Part shown: positions 42,773-51,002 of the stretch, piece after piece
How the letters are laid out: the number at the start of each line of letters is the position of its first letter
Numbering within the stretch: the stretch's first letter is position 1
Source of the DNA: Firm-04 sp045627405
GTDB lineage: Bacteria > Bacillota > Clostridia > Oscillospirales > Ruminococcaceae
Assembly: GCA_045627405.1 (NCBI GenBank)
Contig: JAZQNP010000081.1
Location: 1 to 64,000 of the forward strand
Reading direction: 5' to 3'
DNA: 64,000 nucleotides
Made by a program: the position numbers and the translations under genes
Notes under the pieces: model-generated
The model's database searches: none
What the model was told of the DNA's origin: nothing
Seen by the model: only the letters and a program-made list of their open reading frames with translations

Positions 42773-44038
42773 ATGAGCAGATTACTCATCATCGGCTGCG
42801 GCGGCGTCGCTTCCGTCGCAATCCAGAAATGCTGTCAGAACGATGCGGAATTCAAGGAAATCTGCATCGCCTCCCGCACCGTCAGCAAGTGCGATGCACT
42901 CAAAGCAAAGATTGAAGCGGAGGGAAAATCCAAAACGGTCATCACAACCGCTGCGGTCGATGCGGACAAAAAGGAGGAGGTTCTCGCGCTGATTCGTTCT
43001 TATCAGCCGGATGCCGTGCTGAATCTCGCACTGCCGTATCAGGATCTTGCAATCATGGAGGCTTGCCTCGACGGCGGGGTGCATTACATTGACACGGCGA
43101 ACTATGAGCCGGAGGATACCGACGACCCTGCATGGCGCGCTGTCTATGAGAAACGCTGCAAGGAACTCGGCTTCACTGCCTATTTCGATTATTCATGGCA
43201 GTGGGCGTATCAGGATCGCTTTGAGAAAGCCGGTCTGACGGCTCTCTGCGGCTCCGGCTTTGATCCCGGCGTCACATCCGTCTTTACTGCTTACGCGCTG
43301 AAACACTATTTCGATGAGATTCATTATATTGACATTCTCGACTGCAACGGCGGCGATCACGGCTATCCGTTTGCCACAAACTTCAATCCGGAAATCAATC
43401 TGCGTGAGGTCTCTGCGAACGGCTCCTACTGGGAAAATGGTCACTGGGTCGAGACAGAGCCGATGGAGATCAAGCGCGTGTATGATTTTCCGCAGGTCGG
43501 GCAGAAAGACATGTATCTGCTGCACCACGAGGAAATCGAATCGCTTGCCCAAAATATCCCCGGCGTCAAGCGCATCCGCTTCTTTATGACGTTCGGGCAG
43601 AGCTATCTGACCCACATGAAATGCCTTGAAAATGTCGGGATGCTCTCTACAACGCCGGTTTCTTTCAACGGTACGGAAATCGTGCCGATTCAGTTCCTCA
43701 AAGCTCTGCTGCCCGATCCGGCATCACTCGGTCCGAGAACGGTCGGCAAGACCAACATCGGCTGTATCTTTACCGGTATCAAGGACGGCAAGGAAAAAAC
43801 AATCTATATCTACAATGTCTGCGATCATCAAGAATGCTTCCGTGAGCTTGGTTCTCAGGCGATTTCCTATACCACAGGCGTTCCGGCGATGATCGGTGCG
43901 GCACTCGTCGCAAACGGCACATGGCGCAATGCCGGAGCGCGTACCATCGAGGAATTTGACCCCGATCCGTTTATGGACATGCTCAACAAATGGGGTCTGC
44001 CGTGGGTTGTCGATGAGAACCCGCAGACGGTGGAATGA
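42773..44038 (+). CDS. Carboxynorspermidine / carboxyspermidine synthase (dehydrogenase)
   Basis: 421 residues of the saccharopine dehydrogenase fold, with NAD(P)-binding LIIGCGGVASVAIQKC near the N-terminus and FDYSWQWAYQDRFEKAGL and CGSGFDPGVTSVF in the middle, typical of the CASDH branch. It condenses aspartate semialdehyde with putrescine (or diaminopropane) and reduces the Schiff base to carboxyspermidine. The decarboxylase for this product is the next gene, overlapping as ATGA, which settles the assignment. AGGAGG precedes the start. It lies 49 bases after tsaB without its own visible promoter. Confidence 0.93.
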   Translation: MSRLLIIGCGGVASVAIQKCCQNDAEFKEICIASRTVSKCDALKAKIEAEGKSKTVITTAAVDADKKEEVLALIRSYQPDAVLNLALPYQDLAIMEACLDGGVHYIDTANYEPEDTDDPAWRAVYEKRCKELGFTAYFDYSWQWAYQDRFEKAGLTALCGSGFDPGVTSVFTAYALKHYFDEIHYIDILDCNGGDHGYPFATNFNPEINLREVSANGSYWENGHWVETEPMEIKRVYDFPQVGQKDMYLLHHEEIESLAQNIPGVKRIRFFMTFGQSYLTHMKCLENVGMLSTTPVSFNGTEIVPIQFLKALLPDPASLGPRTVGKTNIGCIFTGIKDGKEKTIYIYNVCDHQECFRELGSQAISYTTGVPAMIGAALVANGTWRNAGARTIEEFDPDPFMDMLNKWGLPWVVDENPQTVE

Positions 44039-45165
44039 TGCGGCGGGACAATCTGCCGACTCCGTGTTATATCATTGATGAGGCAAAGCTCCGGAGCAAT
44101 CTGGGGCTTTTGCATCACGTTGAGACGGAGAGCGGCTGTCGCATCCTGCTTGCGCAGAAAGCGTTTTCCTGCTTCGCGCTCTATCCGATGATTTCGGAAT
44201 ATCTCAGCGGCACGACGGCAAGCGGACTTTATGAAGCACTGCTCGGCAGAACTGAATTCGGCAAGGAGACGCATGTCTTTGCGCCTGCTTTTTCCGATGA
44301 GGAATTTATCCGGCTCTGCGGACTTTGCGATCACATCAGCTTTAACTCCTTCTCGCAGCTTGAACACCACAGACCCGTCTGGGAGCATGCCGGCGTCAGT
44401 GTCGGTATCCGCGTGAATCCGGAATGCTCGACGCAGGGCGATCATGCGATTTATGACCCCTGTGCGCCCGGCTCGCGGCTCGGTGTCACCGCAAAGAATT
44501 TCCGTCCTGAGCTGCTGCACGGCGTCGAAGGACTCCATTTTCACACACTCTGTGAGCAGAATGCCGATGCCCTCATTACGACATTTGCTGCTTTTGAGGA
44601 GAAGTTCGGTGCATATCTTCCGCAGATGAAATGGCTCAATCTCGGCGGCGGACACCATATCACCAGAGAGGATTACGATGTCGATGCACTCATCCGGCTC
44701 GTGCAGTGCATCCGCGAAAAATACGGCGTGACAGTTTACCTCGAACCGGGGGAGGCGATTGCGCTGAATGCCGGGTGGCTGGATACGACGGTGATGGACA
44801 TTGTTGATAACGACATCAAAACCCTGATTCTCGATGCCTCGGCTGCCTGCCATATGCCCGATGTGCTGGAAATGCCCTACCGCCCGCCGCTCAAAGATGC
44901 AGGCGAATGGGGTGAAAAGCCGTATGCGTACCGACTGTCATCGCGCACCTGCCTTGCCGGTGACATCATCGGGGATTACAGTTTTGACCGCCCTGTGCAG
45001 ACTGGTGACAGACTGACATTCTGCGATATGGCGATCTATTCTATGGTAAAAAATAATACCTTCAACGGGATGCCGCTGCCGGCAATCGCTGTGCAGCATG
45101 ATAACGGCGACTGCGAGATCATCAGAGAGTTTTCCTATGAGGATTTTAAGGGGAGATTGTCATAA
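44035..45165 (+). CDS. nspC: Carboxynorspermidine / carboxyspermidine decarboxylase
   Basis: 376 residues. PLP-dependent alanine-racemase-fold decarboxylase that releases CO2 from carboxyspermidine to give spermidine. The PLP-binding lysine is in ILLAQKAFSCF near residue 38; further motifs are GVEGLHFHTLCEQ near 163, LNLGGGHHIT near 202, YLEPGEA near 236 and TCLAGDIIGDY near 303. It is translationally coupled to the dehydrogenase. This pathway replaces the SAM-dependent spermidine synthase of enterobacteria. Confidence 0.95.
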   Translation: MMRRDNLPTPCYIIDEAKLRSNLGLLHHVETESGCRILLAQKAFSCFALYPMISEYLSGTTASGLYEALLGRTEFGKETHVFAPAFSDEEFIRLCGLCDHISFNSFSQLEHHRPVWEHAGVSVGIRVNPECSTQGDHAIYDPCAPGSRLGVTAKNFRPELLHGVEGLHFHTLCEQNADALITTFAAFEEKFGAYLPQMKWLNLGGGHHITREDYDVDALIRLVQCIREKYGVTVYLEPGEAIALNAGWLDTTVMDIVDNDIKTLILDASAACHMPDVLEMPYRPPLKDAGEWGEKPYAYRLSSRTCLAGDIIGDYSFDRPVQTGDRLTFCDMAIYSMVKNNTFNGMPLPAIAVQHDNGDCEIIREFSYEDFKGRLS

Positions 45166-45225
45166 CATGCAGATGCCACGCTGTGAAACCCTGTCCGCTG
45201 CGGCATGAAACGGAGGATGCACACT

Positions 45226-46329
45226 ATGTGCCTGACAACACCAAAACAGGACGGCTTTTATATGCCTGCCGAATTTGAACCGCATCACGCAACGGTGATG
45301 ATCTTTCCGGAACGTGCGGGTTCATGGGGCATTGACCCGACTGCGGCACAGAGGGCATTTTCTAAGATCGCGGCGCGGCTGTCGCATTGTGAGCAGGTCT
45401 ATATGTTGGTAAATGCCCGGACAAAAACGACGGCACAGGCGATGCTGCCTCCTGCGGTCAGATTGGTTGAGATTCCGACCGATGATGCGTGGGCGCGGGA
45501 TGTCATGCCGACCTTTGTGCGGAATCAAAACGGCGAAATTCGCGGGATTTCATGGAAATTCAACGCATGGGGCGGCGATTTTGACGGGTTGTATCCCGAT
45601 TATCAGCAGGATGATGCCGCTGCCGATGCGTTCTGCAAGGCGGTTGGGATTCCCTGCTATGACGCGAGACCCTTTGTGCTGGAAGGCGGCGCGATTCACT
45701 GCGACGGGCAGGGGACTATGCTTGTTACGGAGGCTTGTCTGCTCTCAAAGGGACGAAATCCGTCCATGACAAAAGATGAGATTTCAAAAAAGCTCTGCGA
45801 CTGGCTTGGTGCAGAAAAGGTCATCTGGATTCCGTACGGTATCTATAATGATGAAACCAATGAGCATATCGACAACATTGCAGCGTTTCTTGCGCCCGGC
45901 GAAGTCGTGCTGGCATGGTGCGATGATCCGCATGACCCGCAGTATGCGATGAGCCGTGCAGATTTTGATGTGCTGTCGCATGAGACGGATGCCAAAGGCA
46001 GACCGCTTCATATTACAAAGCTGCCCGTGCCGCATCAGCCTGTCAGCGTGACAGAAAGCGAATGTGCGGCGTATCTCTTTGCGGAAGGGGAGGATACCCG
46101 TGAACCGGGTGAACGCCTTGCAGCTTCCTACGTCAATTTCTACTTTGGCAATGACTGCGTGCTGGTGCCGCAGTTCGGCGGAAAGTTCGCTGCCGATGAT
46201 GCCCGCGCCTGTGAGATTCTGCGCCAAAGCATTCCGCACCGTGAGATTGTTCCCGTTTCGGCGCGCTGTATCCTCCTCGGCGGCGGCAATATCCACTGCA
46301 TCACACAGCAAATTCCCAAAAACGGATGA
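45226..46329 (+). CDS. aguA: Agmatine deiminase
   Basis: 367 residues from ATG 45226, which has GGAGG nine bases upstream; ATGs at 45205 and 45217 lack one. It hydrolyses agmatine to N-carbamoylputrescine and ammonia. Guanidino-group-modifying fold with motifs FYMPAEFEPHHATVMIFPER near 11, DDAWARDVMPTF near 87, VLEGGAIHCDGQGT near 150 and the catalytic Cys in GGGNIHCITQQ near 357. Putrescine made from its product by AguB would feed the carboxyspermidine dehydrogenase upstream. aguB and the arginine decarboxylase are not in the window. Confidence 0.96.
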   Translation: MCLTTPKQDGFYMPAEFEPHHATVMIFPERAGSWGIDPTAAQRAFSKIAARLSHCEQVYMLVNARTKTTAQAMLPPAVRLVEIPTDDAWARDVMPTFVRNQNGEIRGISWKFNAWGGDFDGLYPDYQQDDAAADAFCKAVGIPCYDARPFVLEGGAIHCDGQGTMLVTEACLLSKGRNPSMTKDEISKKLCDWLGAEKVIWIPYGIYNDETNEHIDNIAAFLAPGEVVLAWCDDPHDPQYAMSRADFDVLSHETDAKGRPLHITKLPVPHQPVSVTESECAAYLFAEGEDTREPGERLAASYVNFYFGNDCVLVPQFGGKFAADDARACEILRQSIPHREIVPVSARCILLGGGNIHCITQQIPKNG

Positions 46330-46335
46330 CACAAA

Positions 46336-46369
46336 ACGCCCTTCAGAATCACTCTGAGGGGCGTTTTTT
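46336..46369. terminator. Terminator of the polyamine operon
   Basis: ACGCCCTTCAGA (46336-46347) pairs with TCTGAGGGGCGT (46353-46364), 12 bp with one wobble, 5-base loop, then T-run; A-run on the other side suggests it also serves the convergent gene. Confidence 0.92.
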
Positions 46370-46388
46370 CTGTGTGAATGCGTATCGC

Positions 46389-47738
46389 TTACAATCCGCT
46401 GACGGTGAAGGTAACGGTGATTGTTTTCCAATCGCCGATGACGGACGGATCAATAATCCGATCCTTTGTATTACTTGACCACGGATTATAAATATCTGCG
46501 CAGACCTCTCCGTCTTCTGTAAAGGTGCTGCTCTTTCCGGTGACTGCAATGCTCTGGTTATCAACTGTGACAGTATTGACAGTTATGACGGCATTCGGAC
46601 AGACGGTTTCTCCGTTTTTGATTCTGACGCTTGCATAGCTGAGACCGGTGAGGGTCAAATCAAATTCGCTGTCACCTAATGCATATGCGCGAACTGAGGC
46701 GGTATCACAGGTGACGCTTACCTGATATGTACCGTTGCCGTTGATGTGTGCAACGCCTGCATTCCAGCAGAGGTTCAGCGTGCCGTCCAATTCTGTGCTG
46801 CCCCAGTATTGTCCCCAATAGTTGCCGTCGAAAAATCCAAGATATGCATCGCCGCTCTCCGCACCGACCGGAACCTCCATCTGGAACGGCTCATCTTCCG
46901 CTGTTGTTGCAGATGTTGTAAGAGCTTCTGTTGTTGCTGTTTCTGCCGAGGATGCAGTTGTCGTTGCTATCGTTGTGGTGGTTGTTGTAGTTGCTGTCTC
47001 TGCTGTTGTTGTTGTTGCGAGATCAATCTGACCGCAGGCATAGTCGTAGAATTGCCGCAATGTATATGTTTCGTCGCCAAAATATGTAGTAAAATATGTG
47101 CCGACATTCGTGCTGTCCCAATCGTTGGCAACCTCAATATCCACGCACTGGTAGTTCTGAATCAGTGCCACAAAATTCAGATCCGTCACATCTTCATAAT
47201 ACTTCTCGGTAAGATCAAGAATGGTTTTCGCGCTTTCTTCGCTGATTTGGTACACTTTGTCGGAGCTGATGACGCAGTCCTTTGCGTCCGAGGGGAGCTG
47301 ATCCAGCGAATCCAGGTCAACGTATGAGACGGTGATCGCATTATAAAGCGTGGTGGCAGCTGAGCGGAGTTCCCTTGCCCGCATCGGCTCCTTTTCGTCC
47401 TCGTCGTCATCCTCATCGTCATCATCCTCATCGTCATCTCTGCGTGTGGTGTTGTGGGATGTTGCGGTTGAATTTGAAAACACCTTATACACAGCAAAAA
47501 TAACGCCGCCGACAATGAGCGAAAGCCCCAGCACAATGCCGACAATCAGCAGAATCAGTTTCGCGGTGCTGTTTTTCTTCTGTGATTCTGTGCTTCCTGC
47601 TGCCGGAGCCTGCGGCGGAACTGCCGGCTGCGGTGCAGCAGTCGGCTGCACTGCCGGTGCAGGATTCGGATTCTGCGTATTCAGACAGTTGCATTTTTCT
47701 CCGTCTTCGAGTTTTCTTCCGCAATTTCTGCAAAACAT
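46389..47738 (-). CDS. Zinc-ribbon membrane protein with acidic and Thr-rich stretches
   Basis: 449 residues. N-terminal zinc ribbon (MFCRNCGRKLEDGEKCNC), a Pro/Ala-rich linker, one membrane segment (about 62-85), a run of Asp/Glu (about 100-118), a folded extracellular helical region (about 120-240), a Thr/Ala/Ser-rich spacer of about 45 residues, and a C-terminal beta-rich domain (about 285-449) that looks like a carbohydrate- or ligand-binding sandwich. The ribbon is cytoplasmic, the rest outside. Start has GAGGAGG upstream. I do not recognise a named family. The same plan of ribbon, membrane segment and Thr-rich exterior is seen in the pseudokinase next to it. Confidence 0.85.
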   Translation of the reverse strand: MFCRNCGRKLEDGEKCNCLNTQNPNPAPAVQPTAAPQPAVPPQAPAAGSTESQKKNSTAKLILLIVGIVLGLSLIVGGVIFAVYKVFSNSTATSHNTTRRDDDEDDDDEDDDEDEKEPMRARELRSAATTLYNAITVSYVDLDSLDQLPSDAKDCVISSDKVYQISEESAKTILDLTEKYYEDVTDLNFVALIQNYQCVDIEVANDWDSTNVGTYFTTYFGDETYTLRQFYDYACGQIDLATTTTAETATTTTTTTIATTTASSAETATTEALTTSATTAEDEPFQMEVPVGAESGDAYLGFFDGNYWGQYWGSTELDGTLNLCWNAGVAHINGNGTYQVSVTCDTASVRAYALGDSEFDLTLTGLSYASVRIKNGETVCPNAVITVNTVTVDNQSIAVTGKSSTFTEDGEVCADIYNPWSSNTKDRIIDPSVIGDWKTITVTFTVSGL

Positions 47739-47779
47739 TCTTTTTCCTCCTCATACTGTAAAACGTAAATTATAGAAAG

Positions 47780-47820
47780 ATTCTGACCGGCATGATGCAA
47801 CGCATGCAACCGGTCAGAAT
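47780..47820 (-). terminator. Hairpin after the pseudokinase gene
   Basis: ATTCTGACCGG (47780-47790) pairs with CCGGTCAGAAT (47810-47820), 11 bp, with GCATG/CATGC pairing inside the loop. The T-run after it is weak (CTTTC), so termination may be partial; a TATAAT box follows on the minus strand. Confidence 0.6.
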
Positions 47821-47829
47821 TGTTTCCTA

Positions 47830-49896
47830 CTATGTGTCGTCGCCGTTTTCTCCGCCGTCATTCGGCGTATCGCCGCCGTTGTCCTCTGTGGATGAAGCGG
47901 GTGGCGTCGTTGTGACTGTTGCGGCTGTTGTCGCATCTCCGGCGGATGTGGTCGAACCCGCGGTTGTGATCGTTGTTGTCAGTGTGGACGATGTTGTCCA
48001 GCTGCCGGTATAGGATGTTGTCGATGCAGTTGTAATGATCGGATTGTTTGCGTAATAAACTGTGATTTCGTAGCCCTGCAAAACGTCGATCACGGTACCG
48101 GGTTCCGGTTCGACAGCGCAGACATTGCCGTTTGCATACTTGTAGTTGGTCGTCGGCTTATACACAACAGACTGCTTGGCTCCGCCCTCTGCCGTGTACG
48201 TCGATGCCTGTGTGGTTGCTGTTGTGGTGGTACTTGTCGTGCTGTTTCGTCTGCTGTACGAAGCTGTCGTTGTCGTCACTGCGCCCTGTACCCCCGGTAC
48301 AAAGCCAAGCTCTTCCAGCTCCGCCAGATATGCTTCCAGCGTATGGCCGCTGAACGAGGGAAGCTCGATTTTGGAGCTGCCGCGGCTGACCTTCACCTTG
48401 ATTGTGCTGCCGCTGACAAATTCCGCGCCCTCTTCCAGCTCCTGCCAGATGATCTGATCCTTATAATCCTCTTCGCTGAATACATATTCCGGTTCCAGTT
48501 CCAGCCAGCCTGCCATTTCATCCCGCTTGATCTGGAAATTCATACCGACCAGATTCGGCATGATGCTGTTGTACCGGACACCTTCGGTTGTTTCGGTCAA
48601 CGCCGGCACGACATTATCGACAGAAGATGACCACTCCGTATTGCTTGAAAGTGTTTCGCCTCTGCCGCCAAGATGGAAAATCTGCGTCAGTGCGATGACT
48701 GCAATCGCCACAATCGCAAGAAACAAAAATGCAATCAGCAGCGGTCCGCGCACCCGTTCCAGCACAGTCGGTTCTGCTGTCTGCACAACCTTTGCGCGAT
48801 GGCCGGAAGTTGCAGGCTTCTGCGGTATGAATTCGGCGGCGGCGGGCTGAAAGACTGTCGTCGCCCCCGATGCCTTGGAATGCTCCTGCGGCTGGCTGCT
48901 GCCTGCTGTCGCTGCCGACACTGCCGCTGCGGCATCGTCATTGTCCTCGAACAGCAAGGTCACCAGATCGGTGATTGTGCGGACACGGTCGTTTCCGTCC
49001 AGTGCCATGCCCTTCATAATCGCATCGGAAACCTTTTCCGGAATATGCGGGTTCACCTCTGTCGGTGCAATCAAATTGTCATAATCCTGCCGCGACATCG
49101 CATCAGTCGCCCGGCAGCCTGTCAGGATCCGGTACAGCACGGCACAGATGCCGTAGACATCCGTCCACGTTCCCTGCTGTCTGTCTGCAAAATACTGCTC
49201 CGGTGCGGCATAACCGTCAAACAGCTGGGCGTCCAGCTCCGTGTCATTTGTGCGCACTGCCGAGATGCAGAAATCACGCAGCTTCAATTCGCCCTTGTCT
49301 GTGACAAAAATTGTCTCCGGACTCAGCCCGCGGTGCAGGACGCCTGCATTGTGCAGCAGACTCAGCGATGTGAACAGCGGCGGAAAGATTCTCCGTACCG
49401 TGTTCCAGCTCAGCTCGCCGGCATTCTCTTTCAGATAATCCAGCAGTGATCTGCCTTCCAGATACTCGTATACTGCATAGGTGGTGTTGTTTTCCGATAC
49501 CAGATCCAACGCCGGATTGAGATGGCTTAAATTCCGCAGACGCGCCAGTGCTTTGTTCAGCTCCGTGTATTCCGCCATCAGAGCTTTATACTGCGCAAGA
49601 TGTGTGTAGCTGACATTGACCAGCGTGCTGTTTTCCACACGGCTGCAAAGCTGCTCCGGCAGGTATTCCCGCACCAGAACCTTGCAGTCCGTCGATGTGT
49701 CATACGCCAGATATGTCACGCCTTCGCCGTTCGATTTCTGTGCCTTGCCAATGAGATAGCGTTCGTGCAGAATAGTGCCCGGTTTCAGGTAATTTGCCAT
49801 ACAGGTTTCGTTTCGCTCATATCCGCAGTGCGGACAGGCTGCCTGTTCTTCGTCCAGCGGTTCCATGCAGCCGTAGCACAGGTTCAGTTCTCGCAT
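47830..49896 (-). CDS. Membrane-bound pseudokinase with zinc ribbon and PASTA domains
   Basis: 688 residues from ATG 49896 (AAGGAGGAG upstream). A zinc ribbon (CYGCMEPLDEEQAACPHCG) is followed by a protein kinase fold (about 40-290), a disordered linker, one membrane segment (about 385-405), two PASTA-like domains (about 450-530 and 530-640) and a Thr/Ser-rich tail. Kinase residues are degenerate: VAIK lysine is Arg (VLVREYLP), HRD is HRG (HRGLSPETI) with the metal Asn changed to Thr, and DFG is DFC. The structural APE (AAPEQYF) and the later Asp (TDVYGICAVLY) are kept. It probably binds partners or muropeptides rather than phosphorylating. A Thr-rich stretch interrupts the second PASTA domain. 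Confidence 0.9.
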   Translation of the reverse strand: MRELNLCYGCMEPLDEEQAACPHCGYERNETCMANYLKPGTILHERYLIGKAQKSNGEGVTYLAYDTSTDCKVLVREYLPEQLCSRVENSTLVNVSYTHLAQYKALMAEYTELNKALARLRNLSHLNPALDLVSENNTTYAVYEYLEGRSLLDYLKENAGELSWNTVRRIFPPLFTSLSLLHNAGVLHRGLSPETIFVTDKGELKLRDFCISAVRTNDTELDAQLFDGYAAPEQYFADRQQGTWTDVYGICAVLYRILTGCRATDAMSRQDYDNLIAPTEVNPHIPEKVSDAIMKGMALDGNDRVRTITDLVTLLFEDNDDAAAAVSAATAGSSQPQEHSKASGATTVFQPAAAEFIPQKPATSGHRAKVVQTAEPTVLERVRGPLLIAFLFLAIVAIAVIALTQIFHLGGRGETLSSNTEWSSSVDNVVPALTETTEGVRYNSIMPNLVGMNFQIKRDEMAGWLELEPEYVFSEEDYKDQIIWQELEEGAEFVSGSTIKVKVSRGSSKIELPSFSGHTLEAYLAELEELGFVPGVQGAVTTTTASYSRRNSTTSTTTTATTQASTYTAEGGAKQSVVYKPTTNYKYANGNVCAVEPEPGTVIDVLQGYEITVYYANNPIITTASTTSYTGSWTTSSTLTTTITTAGSTTSAGDATTAATVTTTPPASSTEDNGGDTPNDGGENGDDT

Positions 49897-49998
49897 TGGC
49901 TCCTCCTTCCGTCTGCGTTGTTTGTCGCGGTAGCCGCACCTCTTTGGGTTTCTGTACATGTACGCAGAGAATCTGATTTATCTTCTTATACAACATAC

Positions 49999-50027
49999 AT
50001 TTTATCAGGAATTGCGTCTTATGTCAA
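49999..50027 (-). promoter_or_regulatory. Promoter of the pseudokinase gene
   Basis: On the minus strand consensus TTGACA (50027-50022), 17 bases, TAAAAT (50004-49999), about 100 bases before the start. Confidence 0.75.
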
Positions 50028-50147
50028 TGATTTTGCGCGGGTAACACCGTTTTGCTTTCAAATTGTAGCAATTCTGTAATGTTTCCGGTCGCTTTCGACA
50101 GTTTTTACCCACCATTCTGCCGACGATTTGTCAGGCAGAAATTGCTC

Positions 50148-50975
50148 TTATGCGCCCGTATTCAGCAGCTGGGCAATATAGTTCGTCCGGAGATCCGAGA
50201 TGCCCTGCAATGCACCGCCCTGATCCCATTGTGCTGTGATGATATACGAGACGAAGTCACCGGTTTCGCCGTCCTTGTAAAAATACCGGTAGCTGCGCTG
50301 CACGCTCTTGTCTGCATTGTATACGATGCTGAACGGTTCCAGTCCGAGCTGATCCTCTACCTGTTCGACTGTCAGTGCGCCGGTAATCAGGTTCGGGTCA
50401 AGATAGGACTTGCGTGCCGTGCCGAATACGTTCTTTTCCAGCAGTGTGTAATCGTAATACGTTACCGTTGTCAGCGTCTCGCCCTCGGTGTGGCAGATGA
50501 TTGCCCATTCCGGCATCGTCACGCCCATCACCTTGCAGGTCTTCCGGCTTTCGGTCATCGACGTGTGATCTGCATATACCTGATTCAGTGCGGCGAAATC
50601 GGATTCGCTTTTTAACGTCACTTTCGGCTTCGCCGCGTTCTGTGCGGTCGTGATCTGTGAACCGATGCCCTCTGAAAGCGATGCTGCCTGCCGCGCTCCG
50701 TCATTGCTGCGCCGGACAAAGTATACGATCATCCAGATGACCAGAATTACGACAATGACCGCAATGACCGCTGCCAGCAGACGCTTGAAGCGCGTGCTTG
50801 CCTTGTGTGCCCTGCTCTCGCCCGAATCGGACTGTTTTTTGTTCCTGTTCAGTTTCATGATGTGCTTCTCCTTTTCTTCCACTTCAAACGGATTATTCGG
50901 TTCCTTGCCCGATGCAAGCTCTTCCTTGAAATAATCATCCATGGAATATTCCTGTGTTTTCGATGAATCTGCCAT
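50148..50975 (-). CDS. Single-pass membrane protein of unknown function
   Basis: 275 residues. An acidic N-terminus (DDYFKEELASG) and a basic stretch (KLNRNKKQ) precede one membrane segment (about 66-87, LLAAVIAVIVVILVIWMIVYF); the remaining 185 residues should be outside the cell. The outer part looks like a small mixed alpha/beta domain with a repeated tyrosine-rich pattern (TTVTYYDYTLLEKN, RSYRYFYKDGETG). I do not recognise the family. It is the last gene of the M42 peptidase operon, 27 bases after ynbB. Confidence 0.82.
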   Translation of the reverse strand: MADSSKTQEYSMDDYFKEELASGKEPNNPFEVEEKEKHIMKLNRNKKQSDSGESRAHKASTRFKRLLAAVIAVIVVILVIWMIVYFVRRSNDGARQAASLSEGIGSQITTAQNAAKPKVTLKSESDFAALNQVYADHTSMTESRKTCKVMGVTMPEWAIICHTEGETLTTVTYYDYTLLEKNVFGTARKSYLDPNLITGALTVEQVEDQLGLEPFSIVYNADKSVQRSYRYFYKDGETGDFVSYIITAQWDQGGALQGISDLRTNYIAQLLNTGA

Positions 50976-51002
50976 TTTGTACCCCGCCTTTCCTTACAGC
51001 TT

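Noticed and set aside
47384..47450. Tandem repeat able to vary in length (Asp/Glu codons)
   Set aside because: The GAY/GAR codons are mixed rather than an exact short repeat, so slippage is unlikely; it encodes an acidic stretch.
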